Positions 1 to 9,939 of a stretch of DNA of 38,946 nt are shown piece by piece. Origin of the DNA: Actinomycetota bacterium (GTDB taxonomy: Bacteria; Actinomycetota; Acidimicrobiia; Acidimicrobiales; Ilumatobacteraceae); the NCBI GenBank assembly GCA_016213625.1, contig JACQZZ010000018.1, positions 1-38,946 of the forward strand. Direction: 5' to 3'. How positions within the stretch are numbered: position 1 is the first letter of the stretch; each line of letters begins with the position of its first letter. Position numbers and translations under genes: made by a program. The notes beneath the pieces are model-generated. The model searched no databases and was not told where the DNA came from. It saw only the letters and a program-made list of their open reading frames with translations.

Positions 1-1423
1 CCCAGTCGCCGCGCTCGCCCTGGTTCATGCCCCACGGGTTGCCCTGGTTCTCCATCGCGCGGTAGGCGTTGCCCAGCTCGCTGGGGAAGTTGCTCTCCAT
101 CAGCGACAGGTAGCGGCGCATGTCGAGGATCTTGTCGAGGATCTCGATGTTCACCGGGCAGATCTCGTCGCACGCGCGGCACGACGTGCAGCTCCAGATC
201 TCCTCGGCCGTGATGCGGTCGAACAGCGAGTTGGCGGAGATGGTGATTTCCTTGTCGACCGACAACGGCGGGGTGACCACCGGGTTGGCCGACGCGGCCA
301 TCACCTCACCGGTCTTGAGCACGATCTCGCGCGGGTCGAGCGGCTTGCCCGTGGCGTGCGCGGGGCACACGCTGGTGCACCGACCGCACATGGTGCACGC
401 GTCGGTGTCGAGCAGCTGCTTCCAGGTGAAGTCCTCCACCACGCTGGCGCCGAAGCTCTCGAGCGACGTCTCGGTGAGGTTCGGCATCGCGCGCATCGCG
501 CCCTTGGGACGATCGCGGTCCTTCAGGTACATGTTCAGCGGGCTGGTGAAGATGTGCCGCAGCATGGTGATGGGCAACAGGATCAGGAACGTGGCGAACG
601 CGACCACGTGGGTGACCCACATGATCTGGTGCCACATCGTCAGCGTGTCCTCGGCCATGCCGTCGAACAGCTGAGCGATCGGATACCCGATGAAGCTCCA
701 CTTCTCGTAGTCGGGCGAGCCGATCTCGGCGATGCGGAAGCCCTCGGCGAAGAAGCCCGACAGGCCGATGACGAAGAAGACGCCGAGGATGATGGCGTGC
801 TCGGGCTTGGTCTTGATGCGGATGCGGTACGGGCGCTGCACGTAGCGGCGCACGATGGCCCAGATGATGCCGACCATGAACACCAGGCCGGCCAGGTCGC
901 CGATGAACGAGTACGCCTTGTACACGTCGCCGTGCAGGAACTTCAGGCTCTCGGGCATCTGGTGGTCGATCTCGAGCACCGTGGTGACACCGAGCAGCAC
1001 CAGGAAGCCGAAGTAGATCATCGAGTGCATCAGGCCGGCGGCGCTGTCGCGCAGCAGGGTCTGCATGTAGGCGCCGGCACGGAAGTCGCGCAGACGGTTC
1101 TTCACGTTCTTTGGCGTGGTCTTGCGCCGGTCGGGCGCGCCGCGCTCCCAGTTGCGCACGCGGTTGGAGAACGCGAACGAACCCCACACGAGCAACACGG
1201 GGATGACGGTGTAGAACGCCACCTGCAGCGGGCCGGGGATGCCGTCGAACACTTCACGGGCAGGCTCCTTGGTGCCGTGCCAGTGGGTGAACTGCGGGAT
1301 GATGCCCGAAGCGAGCGTGAACAGGCCCATGAAGATGCCGACCGCCAGCACCATTTTGTGTGGCGTGCGGTACCAGGGCTTCTTCGGACCGGCTTCGGTG
1401 GCAGGAGACGCGTGAGTGCTCAT
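1..1423 (-). CDS. Heterodisulfide-reductase-like membrane Fe-S oxidoreductase (partial, 3' end outside window)
   Basis: The reading frame opens at ATG 1423 and runs off the left edge after about 474 residues, so the C-terminal part is missing. The N-terminal half has several hydrophobic segments (the first at about residues 26-45, others between about 60 and 250) resembling a nitrate-reductase-gamma/NarI-type cytochrome b domain. Two ferredoxin-like cysteine motifs follow: CTMCGRCTSVCP near residue 341 and CTSCRACDEICP near residue 408. This matches the HdrD/GlpC-like 'heterodisulfide reductase-related' family, whose missing C-terminus usually carries CCG (Cys-rich) domains. Such proteins are thought to pass electrons between a soluble flavoprotein and the quinone pool. 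The actual partner is unknown because the flanking genes lie outside the window. The family call is firm and the substrate is not determinable. Confidence 0.85.
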   Translation of the reverse strand, partial: MSTHASPATEAGPKKPWYRTPHKMVLAVGIFMGLFTLASGIIPQFTHWHGTKEPAREVFDGIPGPLQVAFYTVIPVLLVWGSFAFSNRVRNWERGAPDRRKTTPKNVKNRLRDFRAGAYMQTLLRDSAAGLMHSMIYFGFLVLLGVTTVLEIDHQMPESLKFLHGDVYKAYSFIGDLAGLVFMVGIIWAIVRRYVQRPYRIRIKTKPEHAIILGVFFVIGLSGFFAEGFRIAEIGSPDYEKWSFIGYPIAQLFDGMAEDTLTMWHQIMWVTHVVAFATFLILLPITMLRHIFTSPLNMYLKDRDRPKGAMRAMPNLTETSLESFGASVVEDFTWKQLLDTDACTMCGRCTSVCPAHATGKPLDPREIVLKTGEVMAASANPVVTPPLSVDKEITISANSLFDRITAEEIWSCTSCRACDEICPVNIEILDKILDMRRYLSLMESNFPSELGNAYRAMENQGNPWGMNQGERGDW

Positions 1424-1490
1424 AGTGCGAACGAAACCCTAGTTCCCCGGTACGACTGTCACCCCCATCGACGCAGGCCACAATTGGCGG

Positions 1491-2141
1491 ATGCAATCGA
1501 AGCGGCTGGCACCCACGGTGCTCCTCGTGTCCATGATCCTCGTGGCGGTCAGCGGTATCGCCGCGTGGATCGCGGTCGGGGCCATCGCCAACAGCACCGT
1601 CACCGCACTCGAGCGCATGGAGTCGGCGCTCCTCACCGCTCGCGATCTGGCCGACACCACCGCCAGTTCCGCCAGTGAGTTGGAGCAGGTGGTGGCAGTG
1701 GTGGGCGACGGCCTCGCCAGCACGTCCGACGCGTTGGCCGCCACCCAGGAGGTGAGCAAGAGCGTGCGCGGTGTGCTCGGCCTGGTGGACTTCATCGGCA
1801 GCGTCGACAACCTGCAGACCAGCTTGGAGGAAGCCGAGAAGTCACTGGTGTTCGTGCAGGGCAGCCTGAACACGGCATCGTCCACCCTCGAACAGGCCGG
1901 GCCCGCGTTGCACGAGACGGTGGTGGCACTCGCGGCCATCCCCGGCGAGATCGACGCCGCCATCGGGCAGGCCGCGGCGGCCCGCGCCAAGGTGAACGAT
2001 CAGGTGTGGCTGTGGCGACTGGCCATCGTCGCCGGGTGCCTGGCCATCATCGGTGGCTTGTGGGCCGTTCGAGAGAACGCCCGGCGTGTGGACAGCCTGA
2101 TGAACGCGGTGGCGCCATCGTTGCCGCCCGCGAGTGCGTGA
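1491..2141 (+). CDS. Two-TM membrane protein with external helical region, unknown function
   Basis: A 216-residue protein that I do not recognise as a named family. It has one hydrophobic helix at about residues 7-32 and another at about 172-193, with a roughly 140-residue Ala/Ser/Glu/Leu-rich stretch between them. That stretch looks helical or coiled-coil, with no cysteines and no catalytic motif. The topology (short cytoplasmic N-terminus, external helical loop, short C-terminal tail) recalls the sensory part of methyl-accepting or HAMP proteins, but no signalling domain follows. The start is ATG 1491. A -10-like CACAAT lies 6 nt upstream and there is no Shine-Dalgarno sequence, so translation may be leaderless. 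It is divergent from the Fe-S oxidoreductase with a 67-bp gap and convergent with the next gene. The coding call is supported by consistent reading frame and composition; the function is unknown. Confidence 0.7.
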   Translation: MQSKRLAPTVLLVSMILVAVSGIAAWIAVGAIANSTVTALERMESALLTARDLADTTASSASELEQVVAVVGDGLASTSDALAATQEVSKSVRGVLGLVDFIGSVDNLQTSLEEAEKSLVFVQGSLNTASSTLEQAGPALHETVVALAAIPGEIDAAIGQAAAARAKVNDQVWLWRLAIVAGCLAIIGGLWAVRENARRVDSLMNAVAPSLPPASA

Positions 2142-2162
2142 CCTCCTGACGGAGGCCGCGTG

Positions 2163-2588
2163 TCAGCCGAAGTTCTGGCGGTCGAGGTCGCGGATGCGAC
2201 CCGCCAGGGCGGCGAGCAGCTTGTGGGCCAGCGCCGGCACGTCGTCGATGACGCCGATGAAGTGACGCTGATCCAGCAGGAGCAGATCGCAGTCGGTCTC
2301 GCAGATGACGGTGGCCGTGCGCGGGCCGTGGTCGAGCAGCGAGAGCTCGCCCACGACGGTGCCGGGGCCGAACGAGCCGACCTTCTTGCCGTTGCGCTTC
2401 ACCAACACCGTGCCCTCGAGCACGATGAAGGCCTCACGACCGGTCTGACCCTGGTCGACGATGAGAGTGCCCGCGGACATGGTGATCTCGTCGGACGCCT
2501 TCGCGATCTTCTCGAGTTCCTTCGTGGAGCAACCCTGGAACAGACTCACGTTGCGCAGGTGCTCGAGGTACGCCTTCTTGTTGGCCAT
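2163..2588 (-). CDS. Stand-alone cyclic nucleotide-binding (CNB/CAP_ED) domain protein
   Basis: A 141-residue protein that is essentially a single Crp-type cyclic nucleotide-binding beta-roll. The region around residues 50-95 (EAFIVLEGTVLVKRNG, then VVGELSLLDHGPRTAT) contains the phosphate-binding-cassette-like segment, in which Glu followed by Leu-Ser-Leu and a later Arg resembles the cyclic-nucleotide contact residues. No helix-turn-helix follows; the protein ends about 15 residues after the C-helix. It is therefore a sensor or interaction module rather than a complete Crp transcription factor. The start chosen is ATG 2588 (MANKKAYLEHL), because a TACTGT -10 element sits 6 nt upstream; the longer frame to 2663 would include a low-quality N-terminus. 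It is divergent from gap-arsJ, sharing a 178-bp spacer. The ligand and partner are unknown. Confidence 0.82.
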   Translation of the reverse strand: MANKKAYLEHLRNVSLFQGCSTKELEKIAKASDEITMSAGTLIVDQGQTGREAFIVLEGTVLVKRNGKKVGSFGPGTVVGELSLLDHGPRTATVICETDCDLLLLDQRHFIGVIDDVPALAHKLLAALAGRIRDLDRQNFG

Positions 2589-2594
2589 GTCGCG

Positions 2595-2600
2595 ACAGTA
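2595..2600 (-). promoter_or_regulatory. -10 element of a leaderless promoter for the CNB-domain gene
   Basis: TACTGT (read on the minus strand) lies exactly 6 nt upstream of ATG 2588, so transcription would start at or next to the start codon. There is no Shine-Dalgarno sequence. No convincing -35 element is seen. Confidence 0.5.
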
Positions 2601-2645
2601 GCGCGAGCGCGATACACGGTGTGACGTGGACGGAAAGGACTTCAC

Positions 2646-2684
2646 TAGCGTCGACCCGTGCACCAGAACTTAAGTTCTGATGCA
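2646..2684 (+). promoter_or_regulatory. Candidate promoter and palindromic operator of the gap-arsJ operon
   Basis: A -10-like TAGCGT at 2646-2651 is followed, after the expected start-site distance, by a near-perfect palindrome at 2659-2684. Its core CAGAACTTAAGTTCTG (2664-2679) is perfect over 16 bp, and after one mismatched pair the symmetry continues to 26 bp. A dimeric repressor bound here would cover the transcription start. No arsR-type regulator is present in the window, so the cognate protein is unknown. The resulting leader would be about 109 nt to the GTG start at 2767. The promoter assignment is inference; the palindrome is directly visible. Confidence 0.5.
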
Positions 2685-2766
2685 TGTTCTCGTCGGCGAA
2701 CGGTCACCTGCCGTTCACTCGGCGGATGTCGACTCCTCTCGGCAGCGCCGCAGATCGGAGCCTCTC

Positions 2767-3792
2767 GTGACCACTCGCATCGGCATCAACGGGTTCGGCC
2801 GCATGGGCCGCCTCGTCGTGCGCGCCTTGCGCGACCAGCCATCGCTCGAGCTCGTGCACGTGAACGAGCACAAGGGCGACGCCACCACAGCGGCGCACCT
2901 TCTGGAGTTCGACACCGTGCATGGCCGCTACCAGGGCACCGTCCGCACCGAGGGCGACGGGCTGGTCGTCGACGATCGCCCCGTCTCGTACTCCGCCCAC
3001 TCCGCACCTGGCGAGATCCCCTGGGACGACCTGGGTGTCGACCTCGTGTTGGAGTGCACTGGCGCCTTCCGCACGGTGGAGCAGCTCGAGCCCCACTTCG
3101 CGCGTGGCGTGCAGAAGGTGGTCGTGGCCGCGCCGGTGAAGGACGCCGAGGTGCTGAACGCGGTGATGGGCTGCAACGACCATCTCTACGACCCGGCGAT
3201 GCACCGCATCGTCACCGCGGCGTCGTGCACCACCAACTGTCTCGCGCCGGTGGTGAAGGTGCTGCACGAGCAGATCGGCATCGAGCGCGGCGCCATCACC
3301 ACGCTGCACGACCTCACCAACACGCAGGTCATCGTCGACGCGCCGCACAAAGACCTCCGTCGTGCCCGCTCGGCCGTGAACTCGCTCATCCCCACCACCA
3401 CCGGTTCGGCGACGGCCATCACGATGATCTACCCCGAACTGAAGGGGAAGCTGAACGGACATGCGGTCCGTGTGCCGCTGTTGAACGCATCGCTCACCGA
3501 CGCCGTGTTCACCATGCGGCGCGACGTCACCGCCGACGAGGTGAACGCGTTCCTGAAGGCGGCCGCCGAGGGCGAGCTCGCCGGCATCCTCGGCTACGAG
3601 GACCGACCGCTGGTGTCGGCCGACTACACCAACGACACCCGATCCGGCATCGTCGACGGCCCGAGCACGATGGTCATCGATGGACGCATGCTGAAGGTCT
3701 ACATCTGGTACGACAACGAGTACGGCTACGTCTTCCGCATGGCCGAGCTCGCGGCCAAGGTCGCCGCCTCGCTGCACGCCGGAGCCGCGTGA
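2767..3792 (+). CDS. gap: Glyceraldehyde-3-phosphate dehydrogenase, ArsJ-associated type
   Basis: This 341-residue protein is a complete type I GAPDH. It has the Rossmann start [12 protein letters not shown], the catalytic motif [10 protein letters not shown] with Cys154, and the C-terminal [12 protein letters not shown]. The start is GTG 2767, placed by a GGAG Shine-Dalgarno at 2757-2760 and by the conserved N-terminus; an upstream in-frame ATG at 2680 would add 29 non-conserved residues. It is translationally coupled to arsJ through a GTGA overlap. In characterised gap-arsJ pairs, GAPDH uses arsenate in place of phosphate and makes 1-arseno-3-phosphoglycerate, which ArsJ exports, after which it hydrolyses outside the cell. 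This copy therefore most likely serves arsenate resistance, although a glycolytic contribution cannot be excluded from sequence. No other glycolytic gene accompanies it on this strand. Confidence 0.93.
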   Translation: MTTRIGINGFGRMGRLVVRALRDQPSLELVHVNEHKGDATTAAHLLEFDTVHGRYQGTVRTEGDGLVVDDRPVSYSAHSAPGEIPWDDLGVDLVLECTGAFRTVEQLEPHFARGVQKVVVAAPVKDAEVLNAVMGCNDHLYDPAMHRIVTAASCTTNCLAPVVKVLHEQIGIERGAITTLHDLTNTQVIVDAPHKDLRRARSAVNSLIPTTTGSATAITMIYPELKGKLNGHAVRVPLLNASLTDAVFTMRRDVTADEVNAFLKAAAEGELAGILGYEDRPLVSADYTNDTRSGIVDGPSTMVIDGRMLKVYIWYDNEYGYVFRMAELAAKVAASLHAGAA

Positions 3793-4987
3793 AGCTCCGC
3801 AACTACGCGCTCGTCACCGCCGGCTACTGGGCGTTCACGCTCACCGACGGCGCGCTGCGCATGCTGGTGCTGCTGCACTTCCACGAACTCGGCTATTCGC
3901 CGGTGGCCATCGCGTTCCTGTTCCTCGCCTACGAGTTCATGGGCATCCTCACCAACCTGCTCGGCGGATGGGTGGGGTCGCGCACCGGACTCAACCGCAC
4001 CCTCGTCGCCGGCCTCGTGCTGCAGATGGTGGCCCTCGTGGCGCTCACCTTCACCCAACCGGGTTGGGCAGAGTGGCTGACGGTCAGCTACGTGATGGCC
4101 GCGCAGGCACTGAGTGGCATCGCCAAGGACCTCACCAAGATGAGCTCGAAGAGCGCAGTGAAGTCGGTGGCCGGCGACGGCGGGCTCTTCAAGCTCGTCG
4201 CCATCCTCACCGGGTCGAAGAACGCGCTGAAGGGTGTGGGCTTCTTCCTCGGCGCCGCGCTCCTGTCATCGCTGGGCTACGACGAATCGCTGTGGGCGAT
4301 GACGGCGATGCTGGCCGTCACCGTCGTGCTGCTCCTCGTGTTGCTCAACGAGGACATCGGCCGCTCGAAGAAGAAGGCACCGCTGCGGTCCATCCTCTCC
4401 AAGTCGTCGGCCATCAACAGGCTCAGCGCGGCGCGTTTCTTCCTCTTCGGGTCGCGCGACATCTGGTTCGTCGTCGCCCTTCCCGTGTTCCTGCACGAGC
4501 AGCTCGAGTGGTCGAACTACGGCATCGGTGCGTTCCTCGCGCTGTGGACCATCGGGTACGGCGGCGTGCAGTCCGTGGCACCGCGTCTGCTGCACCGAGG
4601 CGGCCGCACCGTCGACGAGATCCGCGCCGCGCAGCAGTGGGCGCTGCTCCTCGCCGGCGTGTCGGCGGCGATCGCCGTGGTCGTGGCGCTCGACTGGGGC
4701 GTCACCATCGCCGTCGTCGGCGGGCTCATCGTGTTCGGCGTCGTGTTCGCGGTGAACTCGTCGCTGCACTCGTACCTCATCCTCGCCTACAGCGACGACG
4801 ACTCCGTGGCCATGGACGTGGGCTTCTACTACTCGGCGAATGCAGCCGGTCGACTGGTGGGCACGTTGCTGTCGGGCGTGCTCTACCTGTGGGACGGCCT
4901 GCCCGCCGCGCTGTGGGGATCGGCCGTGTTCGTGGCCATCACGTGGGCGCTCACCCTGCGCCTGCCTCCGATACCGGAGGCCGCGGC

Positions 4988-6637
<1,650 letters not shown>

Positions 6638-6653
6638 GCTACCGGGGTGGAAA

Positions 6654-7943
6654 TCAGCGGGCCAGGGCCTCGATCAGGTCGGCCGCCTTCTGGGTGCCGC
6701 TGCGACCGCGGATGACCTCGGCGTTGGCGGCCATGCGCTGGTGCAACGCGTGGTCGGCCAGCAGCCGCTCGACCGCGCCGGTGAGTTCGTCGTCGGCGAA
6801 GCCGTACGTGTCGAGCCGTTGTCCGAAGCCCAGTTCGTGCACTCGCTGGGCGTTGTCGTACTGGTCCCAGAACAGGGGCAGCACGATCATCGGCTTGCCG
6901 AAGTGGAAGGCCTCGGTGGTCGTGTTGTTGCCGCCGTGGGTGATGATCAGGTCGACCAGCGGCAGCACGTTGGTCTGCGGTACCTGGGCGTCGCCCCACA
7001 TGTTCGACGGCAGCTCGTACTCGTCGGCCAGCGGGCCCTTCGACACGATGAACCGGTGGCGAGTGCCGCCCAGCACGCTGACGAGTCGCTTCATCAGGTC
7101 GACGTCGGCCGAGCCGAGCGACCCGAGCGACAGGTACACCAGCTTCGACGACGGGTCGTCCGTGCGCAGTTGTTCGGGCAGTGTGAACGCTGCGTCGGTG
7201 GCACGCACCGAGCTGTCGAGCCGATGCCAGTTGGCGCCCAGCGGACGTCGGTCGGTGTAGTCGGCCACCTCGGGGTAGAGGTACAGGTTCAAGTCGCCCT
7301 CGTGGATGAAGTCGAGCTCGCCCAACGGCGGCGCACCCACCGATTGCACCCAGTCGTTCAACGCGCTCCACGTGTCGAGGTGCGTGCGGCGGTACTCGGC
7401 ACGGAAGTCGTCCCACTGACTGCGATCGTCGCTGGGGAGTCCGCTGAACACCGGCGGCACGTCGGCTCCGCGCATCTCCAGCGGCTGGCAGCTCACCGAC
7501 CGCACGAACGGCACCCCCGCTGTCACCAGCGCGGGGAACGCGTTCACGTTGTCCTCGATGACCACGTCGGGTCGCTGGCGGGCGATGATCTCGGTGAGCT
7601 GCTGATGGCTGTACATCGCGCCGTCGATGAGCGCCTGCCACGTGGGCTGGATGAACCCGGTGAGCTGCTCGATGGTGGGCGTGCGGAACACCGGCGACGT
7701 GTCGCGGATGAAGTCGATCCAGAACTGGCCGGCGGCTTCCGGCGGCGCATCGGGGTCGGCGGGTGCAGGCTCGCTGAGGTGCACCAGGTCCTCCACGAAC
7801 CCCATCGGCTCGAGGCGGCCCTCCCAGCTCGCCTCGGCGGCGAAGATGACGGTGTGCCCCCGCTGCCGCAGGATGTTGCCGATCCCGATGCAGTTGTTGG
7901 TGGGGCCGTACGCGCTTTCCGGCATGAAGAGGAACCTGGCCAT
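6654..7943 (-). CDS. UGT-like (GT1/MGT family) glycosyltransferase
   Basis: A 429-residue GT-B glycosyltransferase. The N-terminal acceptor domain starts MARFLFMPESAYGPTNNCIG, with the GHTVIFAAE strand. The C-terminal nucleotide-sugar domain carries the PSPG-like signature: LIITHGGNNTTTEAFHFGKP followed by LPLFWDQYDNAQR. These are features of the MGT/UGT family that glycosylates small hydrophobic acceptors such as macrolides, flavonoids and sterols. Donor and acceptor cannot be deduced. The start is ATG 7943; TAGAAC, a weak -10 match, lies 6 nt upstream, suggesting a leaderless mRNA. It probably forms an operon with gpmI downstream, although no metabolic link is obvious. It is divergent from the sugar kinase gene. 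Confidence 0.85.
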   Translation of the reverse strand: MARFLFMPESAYGPTNNCIGIGNILRQRGHTVIFAAEASWEGRLEPMGFVEDLVHLSEPAPADPDAPPEAAGQFWIDFIRDTSPVFRTPTIEQLTGFIQPTWQALIDGAMYSHQQLTEIIARQRPDVVIEDNVNAFPALVTAGVPFVRSVSCQPLEMRGADVPPVFSGLPSDDRSQWDDFRAEYRRTHLDTWSALNDWVQSVGAPPLGELDFIHEGDLNLYLYPEVADYTDRRPLGANWHRLDSSVRATDAAFTLPEQLRTDDPSSKLVYLSLGSLGSADVDLMKRLVSVLGGTRHRFIVSKGPLADEYELPSNMWGDAQVPQTNVLPLVDLIITHGGNNTTTEAFHFGKPMIVLPLFWDQYDNAQRVHELGFGQRLDTYGFADDELTGAVERLLADHALHQRMAANAEVIRGRSGTQKAADLIEALAR

Positions 7944-7979
7944 CGCGCTGTTCTAGCCGATGACCAGGGTGTGGGTCAC

Positions 7980-7985
7980 TAGGGT
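7980..7985 (+). promoter_or_regulatory. -10 element of a leaderless promoter for the sugar-kinase gene
   Basis: TAGGGT lies 7 nt upstream of ATG 7993. This spacing puts the transcription start at the start codon and argues for 7993 over the in-frame ATG at 7960, which lies only 16 bp from the divergent glycosyltransferase start. Confidence 0.45.
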
Positions 7986-7992
7986 GACGGAG

Positions 7993-8979
7993 ATGGTCGA
8001 TGCCGGTTTCTCCGCAGCCGTGGCGTCGCGCCTCACCGGCCGCGACCTCACGGGCGAACGCCCCGTCGGTGTCGACCAGACCCACGAGAGCGTCATCGTC
8101 GCCGAGGAAGTGGTGGTGAAGTGGCTGCACCCGGCCGTGCCCGCACCACATCCCGGTGCCGAGCTGCTCGCCTACCTCACGTCGCAGGGCTACACGTCGA
8201 TGCCGACGTTCATCGGTGTGGTGGAGCACGACGATCTCGTGCGCGCCATCGTCACCGAGTACATCCCGAACAGCCTCGACGGGTGGGACTGGTTCGTCGA
8301 CGACGTCGACGCGTGGCTGCGCGGTGAGCTCGAGTTCGATGTGTTGGTCGGATGGGCGCGGCGGATGGGCGAGATGATCGCCGAACTGCACACCGTGCTC
8401 GGCGGTCTGCAGCGCAGTTCGGTGGCCACACGTACCTACCACGCACGAGCCGTCGACCTGTTGCACGAGGCGATGCGCATCGTGGAGGGCGACGAAGGAC
8501 GCACGTTGCGTGCGCTCGAGGCGCCCATCCAGAAGGCGCTCGAACCCCTGCGCACCGATCGCCAACTCGGTGCGCACCGCATCCACGGTGATCTGCACGC
8601 GGGTCAATTCCTTCGCTCGGGTGACCGCCTCTACCTGAACGACTTCGACGGCAACCCGCTCACCGACGACACCGAGCGTCGCCTGCCGCAGTCGCCGATG
8701 GTCGACATGGCGAGCCTGCTGCAGTCCATCGACCACGTGGGTCGCATCGTGGTGAAGCGCCGCCACCCCGACCGCGAGGCCGACGTGAGCCGCTTCATCA
8801 CCGCCGGCATCCAGGCCGCGCTGGCGGCCTACGAAGCCCGGCACGCGGTGGACCGGCCCGTGCTGCGATCATTGCGCGTGTCCCAGGAGTTGCACGAGTA
8901 CCACTACGCCGCCGCCCACCTGCCACGGTGGATGTACGTGCCCGACGCGGCGATGCCCGCACTGCTGGCGGCCCGCTGA
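7993..8979 (+). CDS. Maltokinase/glucosamine-kinase-like phosphotransferase
   Basis: A 328-residue protein with the aminoglycoside-phosphotransferase/maltokinase fold. The N-lobe Lys lies in EVVVKWLHP, the catalytic loop is HGDLHAGQFL (general-base Asp) and the metal-binding segment is LNDFDGNP. The HGDLH-GQ form is that of actinobacterial maltokinases (Mak) and the related glucosamine kinases, not of antibiotic kinases. It overlaps the next gene, a SIS-domain sugar isomerase, by 1 nt (TGATG), suggesting the two act consecutively on an amino sugar or hexose phosphate. ATP-dependent sugar phosphorylation is well supported and the sugar is not. Start ATG 7993 was chosen over ATG 7960 because of the -10 element just upstream. 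Confidence 0.75.
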   Translation: MVDAGFSAAVASRLTGRDLTGERPVGVDQTHESVIVAEEVVVKWLHPAVPAPHPGAELLAYLTSQGYTSMPTFIGVVEHDDLVRAIVTEYIPNSLDGWDWFVDDVDAWLRGELEFDVLVGWARRMGEMIAELHTVLGGLQRSSVATRTYHARAVDLLHEAMRIVEGDEGRTLRALEAPIQKALEPLRTDRQLGAHRIHGDLHAGQFLRSGDRLYLNDFDGNPLTDDTERRLPQSPMVDMASLLQSIDHVGRIVVKRRHPDREADVSRFITAGIQAALAAYEARHAVDRPVLRSLRVSQELHEYHYAAAHLPRWMYVPDAAMPALLAAR

Positions 8980-9929
8980 TGGAACCGGCACTCTTCGAGA
9001 GCGACCTGGAGGCCAAGCCGCAGTGGTTGCATGCACTGGCCGATCATCTGGCCACCGTGGAGTGGCCCATCGCCCGCGGCCAGCGGGTGTTGCTCACCGG
9101 CATGGGCTCGTCGTACTTCGCGGCCGACACCGCGGCTCGCCGCCTGCGCCGCGCCGGCATCAGCGCGGTCGCCGAACTCGCCTCTGTGGAGGGGTCGTGG
9201 CCACCTGCCCCCGACCTCGCCGTCGTCGGCATCTCGGCCAACGGCGGCAGCACCGAGACGTTGGGACTCCTGCAGTCGCACCATGGAGCGAGCACCACCG
9301 TCGGCCTCACCAACTCGCCCGACAAGGACCTGCCGGCGCACCACACGCTGCGTATGCGCGCGGGCCCGGAGGTGAGCGGCGTGTCGTGCCGCAGCTACCT
9401 GCACACCCTGGTGCTGTTGTTGCAACTGGAACAACAGCTCGCCGGCACGGTGCACGACCTGTCGCAGAAGGTGGTGGCCGCGGCCGACGCGGCCGAGCAG
9501 CTGCTGGCCACCCGTTCCCAGTGGCTGCCAGAGGTCACCCACCATCTCGACGGGCCGAACGGTGCGTGGCTGATGGCCCCAGCCGAGCGCTACGGCAACG
9601 CACTCCAGGGTGCGCTGATGATGCGTGAGACACCGCGCCGACCGGCCGACGGCTGCGAGACCGGCGACTGGAACCACGTGGACGTGTACCTCACCAAGTC
9701 GCTCGACTACCGGGCGCTCATGTTCACCGGGTCGCGGTTCGATCACGCGGCGGCGAACTGGATGCACGAGCGCGGTAGCACGTTCGTGGCGGTGGGTCCC
9801 CCGGCCGAGGGCATGCACGACGCAGCGTTCGTGGTGCGCTACCCCGACGACCACGATCCGCTCGTGGCACTGCTCACCGAGGTGTTGGTGCCGGAACTCG
9901 TGAGTGCGGCTTGGTGGGCGCAGCAGTAA
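8979..9929 (+). CDS. SIS-domain sugar isomerase/deaminase-like protein
   Basis: A 316-residue protein with two sugar-isomerase (SIS) domains. Domain 1 carries LLTGMGSSYFAADTAARRLR and ISANGGSTETLGLL, the phosphate- and sugar-binding loops also found in GlmS, AgaS and similar proteins. Domain 2 includes ALQGALMMRETPRRPADG and the MFTGSRFDHAAANWM loop. It lacks the N-terminal glutaminase domain of GlmS, so it would act as an isomerase or deaminase on a hexose or hexosamine phosphate, plausibly the product of the overlapping kinase. The start is ATG 8979, one base overlapping the kinase stop; the frame is open further upstream, but that stretch encodes the kinase tail. Substrate unknown. Confidence 0.75.
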   Translation: MEPALFESDLEAKPQWLHALADHLATVEWPIARGQRVLLTGMGSSYFAADTAARRLRRAGISAVAELASVEGSWPPAPDLAVVGISANGGSTETLGLLQSHHGASTTVGLTNSPDKDLPAHHTLRMRAGPEVSGVSCRSYLHTLVLLLQLEQQLAGTVHDLSQKVVAAADAAEQLLATRSQWLPEVTHHLDGPNGAWLMAPAERYGNALQGALMMRETPRRPADGCETGDWNHVDVYLTKSLDYRALMFTGSRFDHAAANWMHERGSTFVAVGPPAEGMHDAAFVVRYPDDHDPLVALLTEVLVPELVSAAWWAQQ

Positions 9930-9939
9930 CGTCGCCCGG

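Noticed and set aside
2658..3788. Possible leaderless GTG start at 2658 (TAGCGT 6 nt upstream) giving a long N-terminal extension of arsJ
   Set aside because: The extension runs out of frame through the entire gap gene and has no protein-like composition. The -10 is better explained as the promoter of gap-arsJ.
2767..3792. Housekeeping glycolytic GAPDH operon
   Set aside because: The coupled downstream gene is arsJ rather than pgk/tpi, which indicates the arsenate-linked GAPDH type; a glycolytic contribution remains possible.
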